From positions 2,232,001 to 2,296,000 of the forward strand of contig CAVSUB010000013.1 in the NCBI GenBank assembly GCA_963730995.1: DNA of 64,000 nt. Direction: 5' to 3'. This document shows, piece after piece, positions 16,662-25,259 of the stretch. The notes under the pieces are model-generated. The model was not told the origin of the DNA. It did not search any database and saw only the letters and a list, made by a program, of their open reading frames with translations. Each line of letters opens with the position of its first letter. Position 1 is the stretch's first letter. Both the position numbers and the translations under genes were made by a program. This DNA comes from CAVSUB01 sp963730995 (GTDB lineage: Bacteria; Acidobacteriota; Vicinamibacteria; Vicinamibacterales; 2-12-FULL-66-21).

Positions 16662-17816
16662 CTACTTCGCGACGCCGAACGTGAACACTGTCTGCGACTC
16701 GTACGCGCCCCCCGGGCGCAGGATCGTCGAAGGGAACTTCGGCTGATTCGGAGAGTCCGGGAAATGCTGCGTCTCGAGGCACAGGCCGCTCCGGCGCTGA
16801 TACGCTCGCCCGCCCTTGCCGACGACCTTCCCGTCGAGAAAATTACCTGTATAGAACTGCACGCCCGGCTCGGTGGTCGACACTTCCAGCGTGCGTCCGG
16901 TCTTCGGTTCGACTACCCGCGCCGCAAGCTGCCGGCTCGCGCCCTTTCTCGTCAACACCCAGTTGTGATCGTAGCCGCCGCCGTTCTTGAGCTGCTCGTT
17001 CGCCTGGTCGATGCGCGCGCCGATCGCGGTCGCTGTGCGGAAATCGAAGGGCGTGCCCTCGACGGGCGCGAGATCGCCCGTCGGGATCAACGTATTGTCG
17101 ACGGGCGTGTATCGGTCGGCCGCAATCATCAGTTGATGGCCGAGGATGTCGCCGTCACCCGCCAGATTGAAGTACGAGTGCTGTGTCAGGTTGACCGGCG
17201 TCGCCTTGTCCGACGTCGCGTGATAGTCGATGACGAGCTCGTTACGGTCGGTCAGCTCGTAGGCGATCCGAACGTCGAGGTTGCCCGGATACCCTTCTTC
17301 CCCGTCCGGGCTCCGGCGCGAGAATGCCACGCCCGTCTTGCCTTGAAGTAACTCCGCCTTCCACACGACCTTGTCGAAGCCTTTGAGACCTCCGTGGAGA
17401 TGGTTCGGCCCGTTGTTGGTCGCGAGCGTGTAAGTGTGCCCGTCGAGTGTGAAGCGCCCTTTGGCGATTCGATTGCCGTAGCGCCCGACAACAGCCCCGA
17501 AATACGGCGAGTCTTTGAGGTAGCCCTCGATGGTGTCGAAGCCAAGGACGATGTCGCCTGGACGTCCGTTCCTGTCGGGCGTGACGATCGACGTGATGAT
17601 GGCGCCGTAGCTCGTCGCTTTGACCTCGACGCCGTGCGCGTTTCGAAGCGTGAAGATCTCCACGTTTTGTCCTGACACTGTACCGAACGACGACCGCGTC
17701 ACGCCGGACGTCGGCGTCACATTGGGTGCGTCCGCCTTGGGCGTGGCCTGCGGGCCAAAACGAACGGTCGAGACCGTCGCGCAGAAGAGAACGATAAGTC
17801 GAGCGAGCTTGTTCAC
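16662..17816 (-). CDS. galM: Aldose 1-epimerase (galactose mutarotase), exported
   Basis: A 384-aa protein. GTG 17816 was chosen because GGGGAG lies upstream and it leaves a clean hydrophobic signal peptide (ARLIVLFCATVSTV). Family motifs are SYGAIITSI, GFDTIEGYL, FGAVVGRYGNRIAKG, NHLHGG with a catalytic His, TQHSYFNLAGDG with the second His, and GLCLETQHFPDSPN containing the catalytic Glu. It interconverts alpha and beta anomers of hexoses; the export signal places it in the periplasm, where it could prepare sugars for oxidation or uptake. Convergent with the FHA gene across the giant palindrome. Confidence 0.92.
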   Translation of the reverse strand: MNKLARLIVLFCATVSTVRFGPQATPKADAPNVTPTSGVTRSSFGTVSGQNVEIFTLRNAHGVEVKATSYGAIITSIVTPDRNGRPGDIVLGFDTIEGYLKDSPYFGAVVGRYGNRIAKGRFTLDGHTYTLATNNGPNHLHGGLKGFDKVVWKAELLQGKTGVAFSRRSPDGEEGYPGNLDVRIAYELTDRNELVIDYHATSDKATPVNLTQHSYFNLAGDGDILGHQLMIAADRYTPVDNTLIPTGDLAPVEGTPFDFRTATAIGARIDQANEQLKNGGGYDHNWVLTRKGASRQLAARVVEPKTGRTLEVSTTEPGVQFYTGNFLDGKVVGKGGRAYQRRSGLCLETQHFPDSPNQPKFPSTILRPGGAYESQTVFTFGVAK

Positions 17817-17913
17817 TCCAGGTCTCCCCTGAGCTGCATCATCCCGGTCATCGCTGCGTCCGTCAAGCGCTGACCGACCGCCTGGCGGCATCCTTGATAT
17901 GCTGTGACGGCCT

Positions 17914-17965
17914 AGGGCGAGCCTCGCCGTAGCTCTTGCGGAGGCGGGCGGGGCGAAGCCCCCCG
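17914..17965. repeat. Dispersed CTCGCCGTAGC element upstream of the PfpI gene
   Basis: GGCGAG, then CTCGCCGTAGCTCTTGCGG and AGGCGGGCGG, recurs in inverted orientation within 53993-54030 with only a few differences. It contains the dyad GGGGC/GCCCC around GAA. The element ends just before the GGAGG of the downstream gene, so it lies in that gene's promoter or leader. Confidence 0.55.
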
Positions 17966-17980
17966 GTTCAGGAGGACGTC

Positions 17981-18544
17981 GTGAAAAAGCGCGTGCTGAT
18001 CATCACGGGAGATGGCGGGGAGAGCTACGAGACCTGGTACTCGGTGCATCGGTTCCAGGAAGAGGGCTACGAGACCCGCGTCGCGGCACCCTCGAAAAAG
18101 CGCCTGAACCTCGTGATGCACGACTTCGAGCCGGGGTGGGACACCTACAAGGAAGCGCCGGGCTACATCATGGAGTCGGACCTGACGTTCGGTGATGTCT
18201 CTGTCGCCGACTACGACGCCGTCTTCTGCATTGGCGGCCGGGCGCCAGAGTACCTCCGGAACGACCCGCGCGTGCTGGCCATCCTGCGTGAGTTCGACAC
18301 GACCGGGAAGTGGATCTTCGCGATCTGCCATGGCGTGCAGCTGGTGGCAGCCGCAGGACTCCTCACCGGGAAGAAGGTGACGTGCTACGAGCACGTCCGC
18401 CTCGAGGCCGAGGCGGCCGGCGGTCGCTACGTCAAAGCCGACGCCGTGCGTGACGGCCGCCTGGTGTCGTCACCCACATGGCGGGAGCATCCAGCGCTCT
18501 ACCGCGAGGTCTTCGCCTGCTTGCGGGAAGCGGTGGCGACGTAA
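17981..18544 (+). CDS. DJ-1/PfpI family protein (class I glutamine amidotransferase-like)
   Basis: A 187-aa protein; GTG 17981 follows GGAGG at ideal spacing. It begins KKRVLIITGDGGESYETWY and has the nucleophile-elbow cysteine in FAICHGVQLV (C116) followed by AAAGLLTGKKVTCYEHV. Family members are glyoxalase III, deglycase, chaperone or peptidase-like enzymes, so the specific activity cannot be told. The early GDGGE supplies the acidic residue often paired with the cysteine. Convergent with the TIM-barrel gene; a hairpin at 18588-18607 separates them. Confidence 0.85.
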   Translation: MKKRVLIITGDGGESYETWYSVHRFQEEGYETRVAAPSKKRLNLVMHDFEPGWDTYKEAPGYIMESDLTFGDVSVADYDAVFCIGGRAPEYLRNDPRVLAILREFDTTGKWIFAICHGVQLVAAAGLLTGKKVTCYEHVRLEAEAAGGRYVKADAVRDGRLVSSPTWREHPALYREVFACLREAVAT

Positions 18545-18587
18545 CAGATCGTCGTGCCGAAAGATCCCGTGTTCTACGCTGGAGGAG

Positions 18588-18607
18588 GCGCGGGCTGAAG
18601 CCCGCGC
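18588..18607. terminator. GC hairpin between convergent PfpI and TIM-barrel genes
   Basis: GCGCGGGC and GCCCGCGC form an 8-bp perfect stem around TGAA, 44 bases after the PfpI stop. There is no T-tract, so it is a candidate terminator or stability hairpin rather than a textbook intrinsic terminator. Confidence 0.5.
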
Positions 18608-18676
18608 GAACCGTATGCCGATCTCGTGCTCCCGCACGCTCACCCAATAACTGAGCAAGCCGTAGATACCTACCAT
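18598..18676 (-). pseudogene. Remnant of an ADOP/MacB-type ABC permease (FtsX-like C-terminal motif)
   Basis: The complement reads VGIYGLLSYWVSVREHEIGI followed by RFA, which is the conserved last-helix motif of FtsX/MacB-type permeases, very common as ADOP permeases in Acidobacteriota. Only about 25 codons are recognisable, directly abutting the stop of the TIM-barrel gene, with no transmembrane remainder on either side. It is best read as a scrap left by deletion or recombination. Confidence 0.55.
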
Positions 18677-19653
18677 CCTGCCACCCCTGCCTTCTTCATC
18701 ATTGCCAGCGTCGTGTCGAGCCCCAGCTTCGCGCCGTCCTCTGCGGACATCTCCGGTGGAATTCGCCCCAGCGGCTCCGGGCTCACGCCGTCCGCATACC
18801 CGATCTTCTTGAGCGCCTGGAGAAAGCCGATCAGATCGATGCTGCCCTCTCCCGGCATGAAGCGCTGGTTGTCGCGCACGTCCTCGGGTGGCGCCGGCTT
18901 CGCGTCGGAAATGTGGACGTGAACGATGCGATCGCCGCCGGCGGCGAGGATGTCGCCGATGGTGCCGCCTGAGTGATGCCAGTGCCAGACGTCAAGCACG
19001 GCGCCCATGTTGAGGCCGCAATCCTTCGCGAGGGCGACAGTCTCCGGCAGCGTCCAGATGAACGGCGTCCGCGGCTGGCCGTCGCGTCCAGGCCCCTGAC
19101 GCATGTACAAAGGCCCGAGGAATTCCATTCCCAGCCGCAGGTTCGACTTCTGCAGCACCTCGGACACCGCTGACATCCGCTCGACGACGACCTTTCGGTA
19201 CTCGTCTTTCTTTTCAGGGGCCGTTGGCGCGGTCGCGGGCAGCACCACCATCATCTTCTTGCAGCCCACGGCCGACACGAACGCTGCATCCTCGGCAAGG
19301 CTCTTGAGGCCCTCCCGGAATTCCGCTGTCTCGCCTCCGAAAGGCAACGGCCGCGCCATCGGCAGGTTCGTGATGGTCGGCTTGATCTTGAGCTCGGCGA
19401 AGAGTGCCTTCGTCGCGTCGACGCCAGCCGTCTTCGCCGGACCGAGGTCCCAATCCACCCCGCCGAACCCGAGCTTCGCCGCAAGTCTCGCCTTGTCGAC
19501 GCCACCGACTTTCGGGGTCAGCGCGCCGTTGAGGGAAACGAACATACCGGCGCTCGATTGTTGGGCCGCGGCGAGCGGTTTGGCGAATGCCGACAGTGCG
19601 CCTGCGCAGGCGGCACGCCCTAGAAAATCCCGACGGGTGAACACCACTCGCAT
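18670..19653 (-). CDS. Tat-exported TIM-barrel sugar isomerase/epimerase-like protein
   Basis: A 327-aa protein with a twin-arginine signal (TRRDFLGRAACAGALSAFA) and a xylose-isomerase-like AP endonuclease 2 fold: FGGVDWDL, LGMEFLGPLYM, MGAVLDVWHWHHSG, IVHVHISDAKPAP and FMPGEGSIDLIGFLQAL provide the Glu, Asp and His ligands of a metal site. Proteins of this family encoded beside GMC oxidoreductases have been linked to periplasmic 3-keto-sugar or cyclitol chemistry. Here the gluconate-dehydrogenase-subunit-like and GMC genes lie just upstream on the same strand, so one operon is likely. Exact substrate unknown. Confidence 0.82.
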   Translation of the reverse strand: MRVVFTRRDFLGRAACAGALSAFAKPLAAAQQSSAGMFVSLNGALTPKVGGVDKARLAAKLGFGGVDWDLGPAKTAGVDATKALFAELKIKPTITNLPMARPLPFGGETAEFREGLKSLAEDAAFVSAVGCKKMMVVLPATAPTAPEKKDEYRKVVVERMSAVSEVLQKSNLRLGMEFLGPLYMRQGPGRDGQPRTPFIWTLPETVALAKDCGLNMGAVLDVWHWHHSGGTIGDILAAGGDRIVHVHISDAKPAPPEDVRDNQRFMPGEGSIDLIGFLQALKKIGYADGVSPEPLGRIPPEMSAEDGAKLGLDTTLAMMKKAGVAGW

Positions 19654-19670
19654 GGGTCCTCTTCTGCTTG

Positions 19671-19704
19671 TAGCTGTCAGCTATTGGCTATCAGCTCTCA
19701 GCTA
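19671..19704. repeat. AGC-word hairpin directly after the subunit-3 stop codon
   Basis: TAGCTGTCAGCTA, then a short loop, then TATCAGCTCTCAGCTA form an imperfect dyad beginning one base after the stop codon of the upstream-lying minus-strand gene. Same word family as 2336-2372 and 46978-47060. Confidence 0.55.
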
Positions 19705-20304
19705 CTAACCCAGCCCGCTCTTTTTCAATGCGTACTCGATCGCCTGCGTTGGCGCGGCATAGGTCGTCTGTGGCGTGTTGCCGCGGTAGTCGATGTCCTT
19801 GATCCCGATCTCGCTCGTGTAGAACGCGTCGACGGTCATCCGCCGGGCCCAGGAGAAGAACTCGATGCCCGGTGCGAGCTCGGGAGTCTGATTCCGGCGG
19901 TAGGCGATCAGGTCGAGGAGCTCGGTCTGGCGAGCCGGCGGTGCGCTGACGAAGTCTTTCTGGCCTCGCTGAACCATCGTCGTGTCCAGCCAGCCGAGGC
20001 CCTTCGTGTAGATGCCTTTCAGCTCGGCGTTCTCGCTGGCCATCATGTCGATCCATGCGGCGGCACCGGCTGCCAATGCGCCAGGCGCCCCGTTCTCGAC
20101 GGGAATGATCAGATCGGTGAGGCGCTTGAGGGTCTCGTAGTCGTGGGCGGACAGCGCTTTGGGCGAGTACATCCCTCCGGAGGCAGCTCGCGCCTCGCCG
20201 GCCATCTGATGGACTTCCTGCGCGGCCGCGCGATCCACGAATCCGGTCGCCGCCAGCACGAGCCCCAACCGTCGTAGCGCGTCGCGGCGTGAGATGTCAG
20301 ACAT
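19705..20304 (-). CDS. Gluconate 2-dehydrogenase subunit 3 family protein (Tat-exported)
   Basis: A 199-aa protein with a twin-arginine signal (SRRDALRRLGLVLAATGF) and the subunit-3 family pattern: FSPKALSAHDYETLKRL in a variant form, TDLIIPVENGAPGALAAGAAAWID, then GLGWLD, and a C-terminal GNTPQTTYAAPTQAIEYALK. Such small subunits partner a GMC-type flavoprotein in the periplasm. Its ATG overlaps the stop of the GMC gene by eight bases, strong evidence for co-translation and a complex. Confidence 0.88.
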   Translation of the reverse strand: MSDISRRDALRRLGLVLAATGFVDRAAAQEVHQMAGEARAASGGMYSPKALSAHDYETLKRLTDLIIPVENGAPGALAAGAAAWIDMMASENAELKGIYTKGLGWLDTTMVQRGQKDFVSAPPARQTELLDLIAYRRNQTPELAPGIEFFSWARRMTVDAFYTSEIGIKDIDYRGNTPQTTYAAPTQAIEYALKKSGLG

Positions 20305-22146
20305 TGCCCTTCCTCATTTCTTCCGCGAGGTACTCCGCCGTGCGCCATGCCAGTGCGACGATCGTGTGAGTAGGGTTCTTGTCGGCATTGCTGACGAAGG
20401 GAGCCGCGTCGGCCACAAAGAGATTCTTGACCTCGTGCGCCTGGCAGTACTTGTTCAGGGGGCTCGTCTGCGGGTCGTCGCCCATGCGAACGGTGCCCAC
20501 CTCGTGGATGATGGCGCCCCCGCGGGAGATTGGCGGCCGAGAGGCGTTCTGCGCAGTCGCCGTCCCGCCGCGCTCGCCCATCGCCGTCGTCGGTTGACCA
20601 CCCGGAGCGTTGGGCTGCCCGGTCTGCGGACCCGCCTGCCCGGTCTGGGGCGCCTGCTGCCCGGGCTGCGCGCCGCGCGCGCCGCGGCCACCGCCTTGCG
20701 GCGCATTGACCCTTCCCCCATTCCTTCGAGGATCTCCCGGAAGGTCGCCTGCATGTGACGCACCTGGTTCAGCTCGTGATCGCTCCACTGCCAGTGGAAG
20801 CGCAGCACCGGAGTCCCCCAGCGGTCCTTCACCTCCGGGTCGATCTCGCAGTACGACTGCTCGTTGGGAATCATCTCGCCGCGGCCGGAAAGGCCGACCG
20901 AGGTGCCGTACTCGTCGCGGATCGCCTGCTTCATCGCGGTCCCATAGCCCTCGGTACGATTGACGACGCCGGTGAAGGAGCCGATGCCCGGCATGCCGTA
21001 GCCGCCACCGGTCTCGATGTGGTACCCGCGCGGGAAGTTCAACTCCTTGTGGCGATCCCACATCCACCACGGCACGTAGATGTGACTGCCGTAGCCGTCG
21101 GAGTTGTAGTGCGGCATCCCGGACAATGCGGGAATCATGGCCGACATGCTCGAGCCGACGGTGTCCATCAAATAACGCCCGACCTTGCCTGACGAATTGG
21201 CGAGCCCCTGCTGATGGCCTTTGCCCTTCGAGTTCAGGAGCAGGCGCGCGGACTCACACGCGCTGGCGGCAAGGACGACGGTGCGACATCGCACCTGCTG
21301 CTCGGTGCCTGTCGTCTTGTCGATGTAGGACACGGCCGTGACCTTACCGGTGTCGTCCGTGATGAGCTCGCGCGCCATCGAGTTCGCGAGCACCTTGACG
21401 CGCCCGGTTGCCATGGCCGGGAAAATCTGCACGTAGCTTGCCGCGTAGTTCGAAGCCGTCTGACAGCCGCGGCCGCACTGGCCGCAGTAGTGGCACGCGG
21501 GGCGTCCGTTGCGCGGCACCGTCGTCACCGCCCGACGGTCGGCGACCGCCTTGATACCGAGCTTCGCGCAGGACCGCTGGATGAGGACGTCGTGCGCACG
21601 GAATGGCGCCGGCGGATTGAAGATCCCGTCCGGCGCGCTGCGGATTCCCTCCGGCGTGCCGGTGACGCCGATGAACCGCTCGGCCTTGTCGTAGTACGGC
21701 GCCATGTCGGCGTAGGCGATCGGCCAGTCGAACCCGAGGCCGTCAGTGGACTTCGGCTTGAAGTCGTAATCCGCCATCCGCAGCGTGACGCGGCCATAGT
21801 GGTTCGTGCGTCCGCCGAGCACGCGCGAGCGGAACCACGAGAAATCGCTCCCCGGTGCGACCGTATAGGGCTCCCCCTCGAGCTGAACACCGCCGACCGT
21901 CGCGCTGAAGGTGAACCCGGTCGGCCCACCCGTGTACGCCTGCCCCTTCGCTCCGGCGCCGCGATGCGGCACCTGGTAGGGCCACATGTGTTCCTTGAAG
22001 TCCGCGGGGCCGATCATCGGACCCGCTTCCAGCAAGAGGACAGAAATCCCGAGATCGGCCAGCACCTTCGTGACGGTCCCGCCGCCGGCGCCGGAGCCGA
22101 TCACCACCACGTCGTGGACGGCGGTGCTCGATGTGACCTGTGCCAT
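20297..22146 (-). CDS. GMC-family flavin oxidoreductase, large subunit (single-base frameshift)
   Basis: FAD-binding GSGAGGGTV at residues 17-25, a cysteine cluster CHYCGQCGRGCQ, and the C-terminal NLFVADAAPFVSNADKNP and THTIVALAWRTAEYLAEEM with the active-site His/Asn region. The last quarter lies in another frame: one extra G in the GGGGG run at 20715-20719 would join EGMG to GRVNAPQGGG and give one protein of about 616 aa. At the joint is a Gly/Gln/Pro-rich insert of about 50 residues. With the adjacent subunit-3 protein it should oxidise a sugar hydroxyl and pass electrons to a cytochrome c. It carries no export signal and probably travels with its Tat-bearing partner. Confidence 0.85.
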
Positions 22147-22197
22147 TCTCGTGTCTTCTTTCTTTACTGCGGCGGGGCCCCACCCCCGCCGCTCATC

Positions 22198-22890
22198 CGG
22201 CGTTCGCTTCGCTCACGCCTGCTCAGCGGCGACAGCCTGCTTGCAGTGGCGGTTCTCGGGCCCTGGCTCCCTGCTTATTCGGCGCTCGCTTCGCTCACGC
22301 CTGCTCAGCGGCGACAGCCTGCTTGCAGTGGCGGTTCTCGGGCCCTGGCTCCCTGCTTATTCGGCGCTCGCTTCGCTCGCGCCTGCTCAGCGGCGACAGC
22401 CTGCTTGCAGTGCGGTTCTCGGGCCATCACTCGCTGGCTATTCGCGCTCGCTTCGCTCACGCCTGCTCAGCGGCGACAGCCTGCTTTCAGTGGCGGTTCT
22501 CGGGCCCTGGCTCCCTGCTTATTCGGCGTTCACTTCGCTCCCGCCTGCTCAGCGGCGACAGCCTGCTTGCAGTGGCGGTTCTCGGGCCCTGGCTCGCTGC
22601 CTATTCGGCGCTCGCTTCGCTCACGCCTGCTCAGCGGCGACAGCCTGCTTTCAGTGGCGGTTCTCGGGCCCCGGGCTCCCTGCCTATTCGGGCGTTCGCT
22701 TCGCTCACGCCTGCTCAGCGGCGACAGCCTGCTTGCAGTGGCGGTTCTCGGGCCCCGGGCTCCCTGCCTATTCGGGCGTTCACTTCGCTCACGCCTGCTC
22801 AGCGGCGACAGCCTGCTTTCAGTGGCGGCTCTCGGGCCCCGGACTCCCTGCCTATTCGGGCGTTCACTTCGCTCACGCCAACTCAGCACT
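22198..22890. repeat. Tandem array: eight copies of an 82-bp unit plus a partial ninth
   Basis: The landmark GCTCAGCGGCGACAGCCTGC recurs at 22221, 22303, 22385, 22465, 22547, 22629, 22713 and 22797, with a degraded copy at 22881. Spacing is 80-84 bp, mostly 82 and then 84 in the last copies. Copies differ at few positions (for example TTGCAGTGG versus TTTCAGTGG). The unit is not a multiple of three, so long open frames through the array on both strands are artefacts. It begins about 50 bp upstream of the GMC start codon, in that operon's promoter region. Confidence 0.9.
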
Positions 22891-22896
22891 TAGTTG

Positions 22897-23005
22897 GTGA
22901 CTGACGACTGTGACTCACGACTGTGACTCACGACTGCGACTGCCGACTGACGACTGTCACTGCCGACCCCGACTGCCGACTGACGACCGCCGACCGCTGA
23001 CTGGT
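22897..23005. repeat. Low-complexity GACTG/ACGACTG word repeat
   Basis: About 110 bases consist of degenerate repeats of CGACTGTGACT, CGACTGCCGACTGACG and similar, ending ten bases before the start codon of the cNMP-reductase gene. It is a direct, not inverted, array, distinct from the 82-bp array it adjoins. Confidence 0.7.
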
Positions 23006-23015
23006 ATGCTCAGAC

Positions 23016-24671
23016 ATGGACGAACTGGACCTCAATTCCGTTGCGTTTCCGAAGCTGACGTCCGAACAGATTGCCGAAATTGCCGAATGCTCCAAAGCGT
23101 CCCGGCTGCATTTTGCGCCAGGGGACATTCTTTTCCAAGTCGGTGACCGTGACTTTCCGTTCTTCATCCTCGAGTCCGGAACCGTCGAGATCTACGACAC
23201 GTCCGGCGATACGCCTCAACTCCTGAAAACCCACGGGCAGGGCGACTTCACGGGCGACATCTCTCACCTGACGGGGCGCGCGGCCATCGTGACGGGAGTC
23301 GCCGCGACGGCGTGCGATGTGGTCGCGATGCCAGGCGATGCGTTGAGGGAGCTCCTCAACGTGTGCCCCACGCTGGGCGACACGATCTTAAAGGCGTTCA
23401 TCGCGCGGCGACAGCTCATTCACGAGTCCGGGGTCGTCACAGGCGTGCGGGTCATCGGCTCCCGGTATTCGCACGATACCTTCCGGATCACCGACTTCCT
23501 CGCCAGCAACCGGCTCCTTTACACCTGGCTCGATCTCGAGAACGAGGGCGACGCAGAGGTGACGATGCTCCTGGAGCGGTTCGGACTGGAGCCGAGCGAG
23601 ACGCCCGTCGTGATGACATTGGATGGCCTGTTGCGCAACCCCTCGAACCGAGAGCTTGCCGAAGCGCTCGGAATCCGGCAGCCACTCGTGCGACGGCCGT
23701 ACGACCTCGCCGTTGTCGGCGCCGGGCCGGCAGGCCTCGCGGCCGCCGTCTATGGCGCATCGGAGGGGCTCAACACGGTAATCCTGGAGGGCGCCGCCCC
23801 TGGAGGGCAGGCCGGACGAAGCATGCGGATCGAGAACTATCTCGGGTTTCCTACCGGGATTACCGGTGCGGATCTGATCGACCGGGCAACACTGCAGGCC
23901 AACAAGTTCGGGGCGGTGCTGTCGGTGCCGTCCGCCGTGACGTCGCTCGACTTCGACAACGGCTACGCCGTCCTCGAGGTCGACAGCGGTGAAACCGTGG
24001 TCGCCAAGTGTTTGCTCATCGCCAGCGGCGCCGAATACCTGCGACTCTCAGCTGAGCACTGTTCGGACTTCGAGGGTTCGGGCGTGTACTACGCGGCCAC
24101 GCCGAACGAGGGCCGCCTGTGCCAGGGGCTGGATGTCGTGGTGGTCGGGGGCGGGAACTCCGCCGGCCAGGCAGCTGTCTATCTGTCGCGGGAATCGCGA
24201 AGAGTTCTGCTGGTCGTCCGCGGCGACAACCTCGCCAAGAGCATGTCGAGTTATCTCGAGCACCGGATCGACCAGACACCCAACATCGACGTCCTGCTGA
24301 ACACGGAAGTCGTCCGGATGGAAGGCGAGGGCGGTCATCTGCGCTCGGTGGATGTCGTCAACCGGCAGACGGGCGAGGAACGCACCGTCATCACGTCCGG
24401 CGTCTTCAGCTTCATCGGGGCGGTGCCGCGGACCGACTGGACACGGGGCCGGCTGGAAACCGATGCGCGCGGATTCATCCGTACGGGCTCCGGAGTGACC
24501 CGCCGCGACACGCCGGAACGACGACGAGAGCGATTCCTGCTGGAGACCAGCCGGGCCGGCGTCTTCGCCGCAGGCGACGTGCGGGCCGGGTCGGTCAAAC
24601 GCGTCGCATCAGCCGTCGGCGAAGGATCGATGTCGGTACAGTTCGTCCACGAGCATCTGAGGGGGAACTGA
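23016..24671 (+). CDS. Cyclic-nucleotide-binding domain fused to thioredoxin-reductase-like flavoprotein lacking CxxC
   Basis: A 551-aa protein. Residues 12-130 are a cNMP-binding (Crp-type) domain (FAPGDILFQVGDRDFPFFIL, GDFTGDISHLTG). Residues 140-225 are a degenerate thioredoxin/glutaredoxin-like middle domain. Residues 230-551 are a thioredoxin-reductase-type module with FAD motif GAGPAGLAAAVYGASEG, GQAGRSMRIENYLGFPTGI, NADPH motif VVVVGGGNSAGQAA and FAAGDVRAGSVKRVASAVGE. The redox CxxC normally in the second module is absent (YYAATPNEG), so it is unlikely to reduce thioredoxin. A ligand-gated NAD(P)H-dependent reductase or peroxide sensor is the likely type. Confidence 0.88.
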   Translation: MDELDLNSVAFPKLTSEQIAEIAECSKASRLHFAPGDILFQVGDRDFPFFILESGTVEIYDTSGDTPQLLKTHGQGDFTGDISHLTGRAAIVTGVAATACDVVAMPGDALRELLNVCPTLGDTILKAFIARRQLIHESGVVTGVRVIGSRYSHDTFRITDFLASNRLLYTWLDLENEGDAEVTMLLERFGLEPSETPVVMTLDGLLRNPSNRELAEALGIRQPLVRRPYDLAVVGAGPAGLAAAVYGASEGLNTVILEGAAPGGQAGRSMRIENYLGFPTGITGADLIDRATLQANKFGAVLSVPSAVTSLDFDNGYAVLEVDSGETVVAKCLLIASGAEYLRLSAEHCSDFEGSGVYYAATPNEGRLCQGLDVVVVGGGNSAGQAAVYLSRESRRVLLVVRGDNLAKSMSSYLEHRIDQTPNIDVLLNTEVVRMEGEGGHLRSVDVVNRQTGEERTVITSGVFSFIGAVPRTDWTRGRLETDARGFIRTGSGVTRRDTPERRRERFLLETSRAGVFAAGDVRAGSVKRVASAVGEGSMSVQFVHEHLRGN

Positions 24672-24893
24672 CGCACAAACAGACCTTCCAATCCAGCCTG
24701 CTGCACGCGCGTTTCCCCGGTCAAGGCGCAGGCGCTCGACTATCGGCATCTCCGCCCCAGTGGCGCGGATCCGGACTCGCCAAAGCGCCTGCTGGAGTCA
24801 AACAAAACCGGACGCCGCCCAGGTGCGAGCGCGCGCCTCGCAGTATGTGCCCGGACCACTTCAGGGAATAGGCCCCAAATCGAGGTTTATGGA

Positions 24894-25091
24894 CTACGAG
24901 TCCCGGCGGCGTATGCGGCCGATCCGCCGGCTCCTATGGCTCGGAAGGGTGGAATAGGCATTGCTTCTCCTGTACGCGAGGTCCGGGTAATTCCTCAGAA
25001 TCTCGCGTATCTCACCCTCAATCTCGCGAAGACGAACCGACGCGGCGAATGAATGCCGTACGAACAGGAAACGACCGTGCAGTCTTGGCAT
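24894..25091 (-). CDS. Small basic protein, paralogue of the divergent 25260 protein
   Basis: A 65-aa frame. Its middle, VRLREIEGEIREILRNYPDL, aligns with ARLRALEMERTQILRSFPGL of the neighbouring small protein at about 9 of 20 identical positions, including RLR, ILR and the YP/FP-L end. The tail is Arg/Ser-rich (SHRSRRIGRIRRRDS). The two genes diverge across 168 bp. Being short, and with no strong ribosome site seen, it is a moderate call supported mainly by the paralogy. Confidence 0.4.
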   Translation of the reverse strand: MPRLHGRFLFVRHSFAASVRLREIEGEIREILRNYPDLAYRRSNAYSTLPSHRSRRIGRIRRRDS

Positions 25092-25259
25092 GGTACCTTC
25101 CTCGAACGGATCAGGGGTTTTGGGGAATACAACGTCAGGGAGATAGGTACCCGAACAAAAAATCTACAAGAGGGGCAGATTTTGTTGCACCTCAACCGCA
25201 GGTTAGGTACGCTACGAAGCTTGGACTGTCGGATTTACAGTACGACTAGCGGAGGATGA

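Noticed and set aside
22198..22890. CRISPR array
   Set aside because: Whole 82-bp units are repeated with no unique spacers, and no cas genes are present.
22140..22904. Repetitive proteins of 250-300 aa in several frames
   Set aside because: They come from the 82-bp tandem array, which is open in several frames; no start-site or family support.
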